From Candidatus Altarchaeota archaeon (lineage in GTDB: Archaea > Altiarchaeota > Altiarchaeia > IMC4 > SCGC-AAA252-I15), in NCBI GenBank assembly GCA_018815265.1, contig JAHIYG010000287.1, positions 1 to 14,850 on the forward strand: DNA of 14,850 nt, written 5' to 3'. Positions 13,263 through 14,850 of the stretch are shown here, piece by piece. Both the position numbers and the translations under genes were made by a program. Within the stretch, counting starts at the first letter, position 1. Each line of letters begins with the position of its first letter. A model generated the notes under the pieces. That model did no database searches. It was given only the letters and a program-made list of their open reading frames with translations, and was not told the DNA's origin.

Positions 13263-14338
13263 GTAATAACTGCTTTTTTTCTATCTTTTCAGGCAGATAT
13301 TCCTCAGCCACGAACTCCAAACTCTTAGAAGCTAACGCCTGCTGCTCAATCCTTATCCCCTTGGACTCCATAAGTTTGAGTTCGTGAACCCACTGCTTAT
13401 CTTGGAACCACGGATAATGCAGAAGCTCACTTATCCTCTTGGCATCCACATCCTTGAGTTTTTCAGTAACTGATTCAAGTTCGTATTTTACCACGTCAGA
13501 CATTGTCATCCCGACGAATTTTGACTTTGGTGTTCCAAGGCGTTCACTCTCATGTGCCAATGCCATAGAACCTGCCTTAAGCACAGAGTAGATATAGTAA
13601 CCCCATGGGTCTCCGTCAGTGAACATGATTATAGGTATCTTTTTCTCCCTGTTCAGGCGATTTACCAGTCTTCTGCAACCCCTTGCAGCTTGTCCCTTTG
13701 TAGAAACCATTATGCAGTTGTTTTTCTGAGGGTACTTTTCTTCTACAAGCCGGTCAAACATCGCCCCCGTCTCTATGACCAGGCAGTAGTCTGCATCCAC
13801 CTCATGAAATTTATAGTGCTCAACGATAGAGGGTATGGATAGTCCTGAGCGACCAAGTTTAGAGCAGTCTATGTAGTCGCCTGAGTCCTCAATTATTATG
13901 TTTCCTATGAGTGTTCCCTTGTCATCAGCTTTCAGATGGAGTTCCTCACGCAACACCTCAAGTGTTGTTTCCAAATCTACTATAAGGGGGTCTGACTCGC
14001 TTTGGTCGTCGAATGTGTTCTCTTTATACCCTGGGATAGTGTGTTTCAACTGGTAGTATAACTCTCTGATTGATGCTGTTTTACCCCTGTCAACGAGTTC
14101 CTGACATTTTGAAGCTATCAGCATGGTCTGCATGAACTTCCTGCTGTGCGCTACATTCATAAAGTTCCTAGAAGACGTCTTGTCCCCCATCCTAAGTAGG
14201 TTTGCCTCCTCATCAAACAATATGTTTGAGAAGCCCCTCTGGGGAACATGGATTTTAGGGACTTTGTCACTTTCTATTTGATCCAATATCTTTTTGCCAA
14301 GGTCCTTGATTTTAGATGATACGTTTTTTTTCAGCCAT
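13258..14338 (-). CDS. top6A: DNA topoisomerase VI subunit A, start codon out of frame across an A8 tract
   Basis: DNA-cleaving subunit of the type IIB topoisomerase (Spo11 family). The frame is continuous from 14286 back to 13258 and contains the winged-helix catalytic region TASIRELYYQLKHTIPG with its Tyr pair, and the Toprim residues in VIETGAMFDRL (Glu) and IMFTDGDPWGYYI (Asp-x-Asp). Conserved N-terminal sequence continues upstream of the only in-frame start, TTG 14286: SKIKDLGKKI can be read as far as 14314. An ATG at 14338 overlaps the top6B stop as ATGGCTGA, the expected coupled start, but leads into eight A bases and then out of frame (TAA at 14314-14316). With seven A bases the frame would be intact and begin MAEKNVSSKIKDLGKKI. 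Either this is a sequence error, slippage is used, or TTG is the start. The coordinates include the overlap start; the uninterrupted frame is 13258-14286. Confidence 0.85.
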
Positions 14339-14850
14339 CCTCACCCTCCGTCTTCAACGCCTTGTCTTCAAGCTTTAGTTTTTTCATGATTAGTTTCTGT
14401 AAATCTTTGATTAGTTTTTCCTCATTCTTTTTTGTTATTTTGGCAACTGCAGCCGCCAGTTCCACAGAATATTTCATCAACGTGTGCATTCGTTCTTCCC
14501 GCTCAAGCTCCCTTCTTTTCCTGCTGTGGTACCGGTGGAATTTGCGGCCTATATCCATTAACGCCATTCGTATCTCCTTTACCACTTCATCTTCTGACGA
14601 GACGCTTTGTTTTCCTGCGGAGGTATAGGGTATGTGGACAGATACAAGGTTGACAAATATTGTTATGGGGCTGCTTTCGAAGTCTTTGACGTCATATCTC
14701 TTCCAATCAACGTTCTGGACCGCTTCTGTAATCGCGCATGCACCAGTATCAAATAGAAGTGGTGTCCTGTTTGCAAAACGCATTACTTCAACCTTGGATG
14801 CTCCATCACCAACTGTTTCCCTGCCGGATTTTCCGCCGAATGCTATTGCA
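14331..14850 (-). CDS. top6B: DNA topoisomerase VI subunit B, C-terminal part only
   Basis: ATP-binding subunit of topoisomerase VI; only the last 172 codons are in the window, and the gene continues beyond the right edge. The visible part begins within the transducer domain: AIAFGGKSGRETVGDGASKV leads to EVMRFANRTPLLFDTGACAI, the highly conserved block of Top6B, then ITIFVNLVSVHIPYTSAGKQ. Conserved transducer sequence is followed by a long charged helix (EIRMALMDIGRKFHRYHSRK, then a Lys/Glu-rich tail to TEGEDG). The ATP-binding GHKL motifs would lie outside. An internal ATG at 14783 is not the start, as family sequence continues upstream of it. The stop overlaps the presumed ATG of top6A, the normal archaeal top6B-top6A order. 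Confidence 0.93.
   Translation of the reverse strand, partial: AIAFGGKSGRETVGDGASKVEVMRFANRTPLLFDTGACAITEAVQNVDWKRYDVKDFESSPITIFVNLVSVHIPYTSAGKQSVSSEDEVVKEIRMALMDIGRKFHRYHSRKRRELEREERMHTLMKYSVELAAAVAKITKKNEEKLIKDLQKLIMKKLKLEDKALKTEGEDG

Overview
The window looks like archaeal, euryarchaeal-type chromosome. It carries both DNA topoisomerase VI subunits, A-type ATPase stalk subunits H and I, an archaeal-type (COG1019) phosphopantetheine adenylyltransferase, the SecF-SecD pair, and TATA-like elements about 27 bases before many start codons, as expected for leaderless archaeal transcription. SecDF argues against Crenarchaeota. I cannot name the lineage; a MetV-MetF pair in place of the F420-dependent Mer enzyme points away from ordinary methanogens. 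Gene density is very high: no stretch of more than about 130 bases lacks a gene, and I see no tRNA, rRNA, CRISPR array, insertion sequence or phage gene.

Layout from left to right. Positions 1-2864 (minus) hold a small unknown ORF, an ATP-cone/Mrr-type nuclease fusion, A-ATPase subunit H and the N-terminal 509 residues of subunit I, which runs off the left edge. Positions 2903-5598 (minus) are secF-secD, divergent from a COG2426 small multidrug-export family membrane protein at 5669-6169 (plus). Positions 6286-6946 (plus) are coaD and a small basic protein, convergent with a membrane-anchored winged-helix protein at 6943-7854 (minus). Positions 7941-10384 (minus) are a three-gene glycan operon: NDP-sugar epimerase, sugar nucleotidyltransferase and family 2 glycosyltransferase. 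Positions 10518-11599 (minus) are metV-metF, divergent from stand-alone coaB at 11636-12259 (plus). coaB is convergent with a second membrane winged-helix protein (12249-13232, minus). Positions 13258-14850 (minus) are the top6B-top6A operon, with top6B entering from the right edge.

The genes are mostly housekeeping: membrane energetics, protein export, two steps of coenzyme A synthesis, C1-folate chemistry, DNA topology and surface glycan synthesis. The parts least explained by known families are: the start of top6A, where the natural ATG is separated from the reading frame by an A8 tract; the ATP-cone/nuclease fusion with its small partner ORF; two membrane-bound winged-helix proteins, each overlapping tail-to-tail with a CoA-synthesis transcription unit; a 9-bp perfect inverted repeat lying over the start of the glycan operon; and an epimerase whose catalytic tyrosine position appears to be leucine. 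I see no defence island or clearly new multi-gene system; the strongest candidates are these local oddities.
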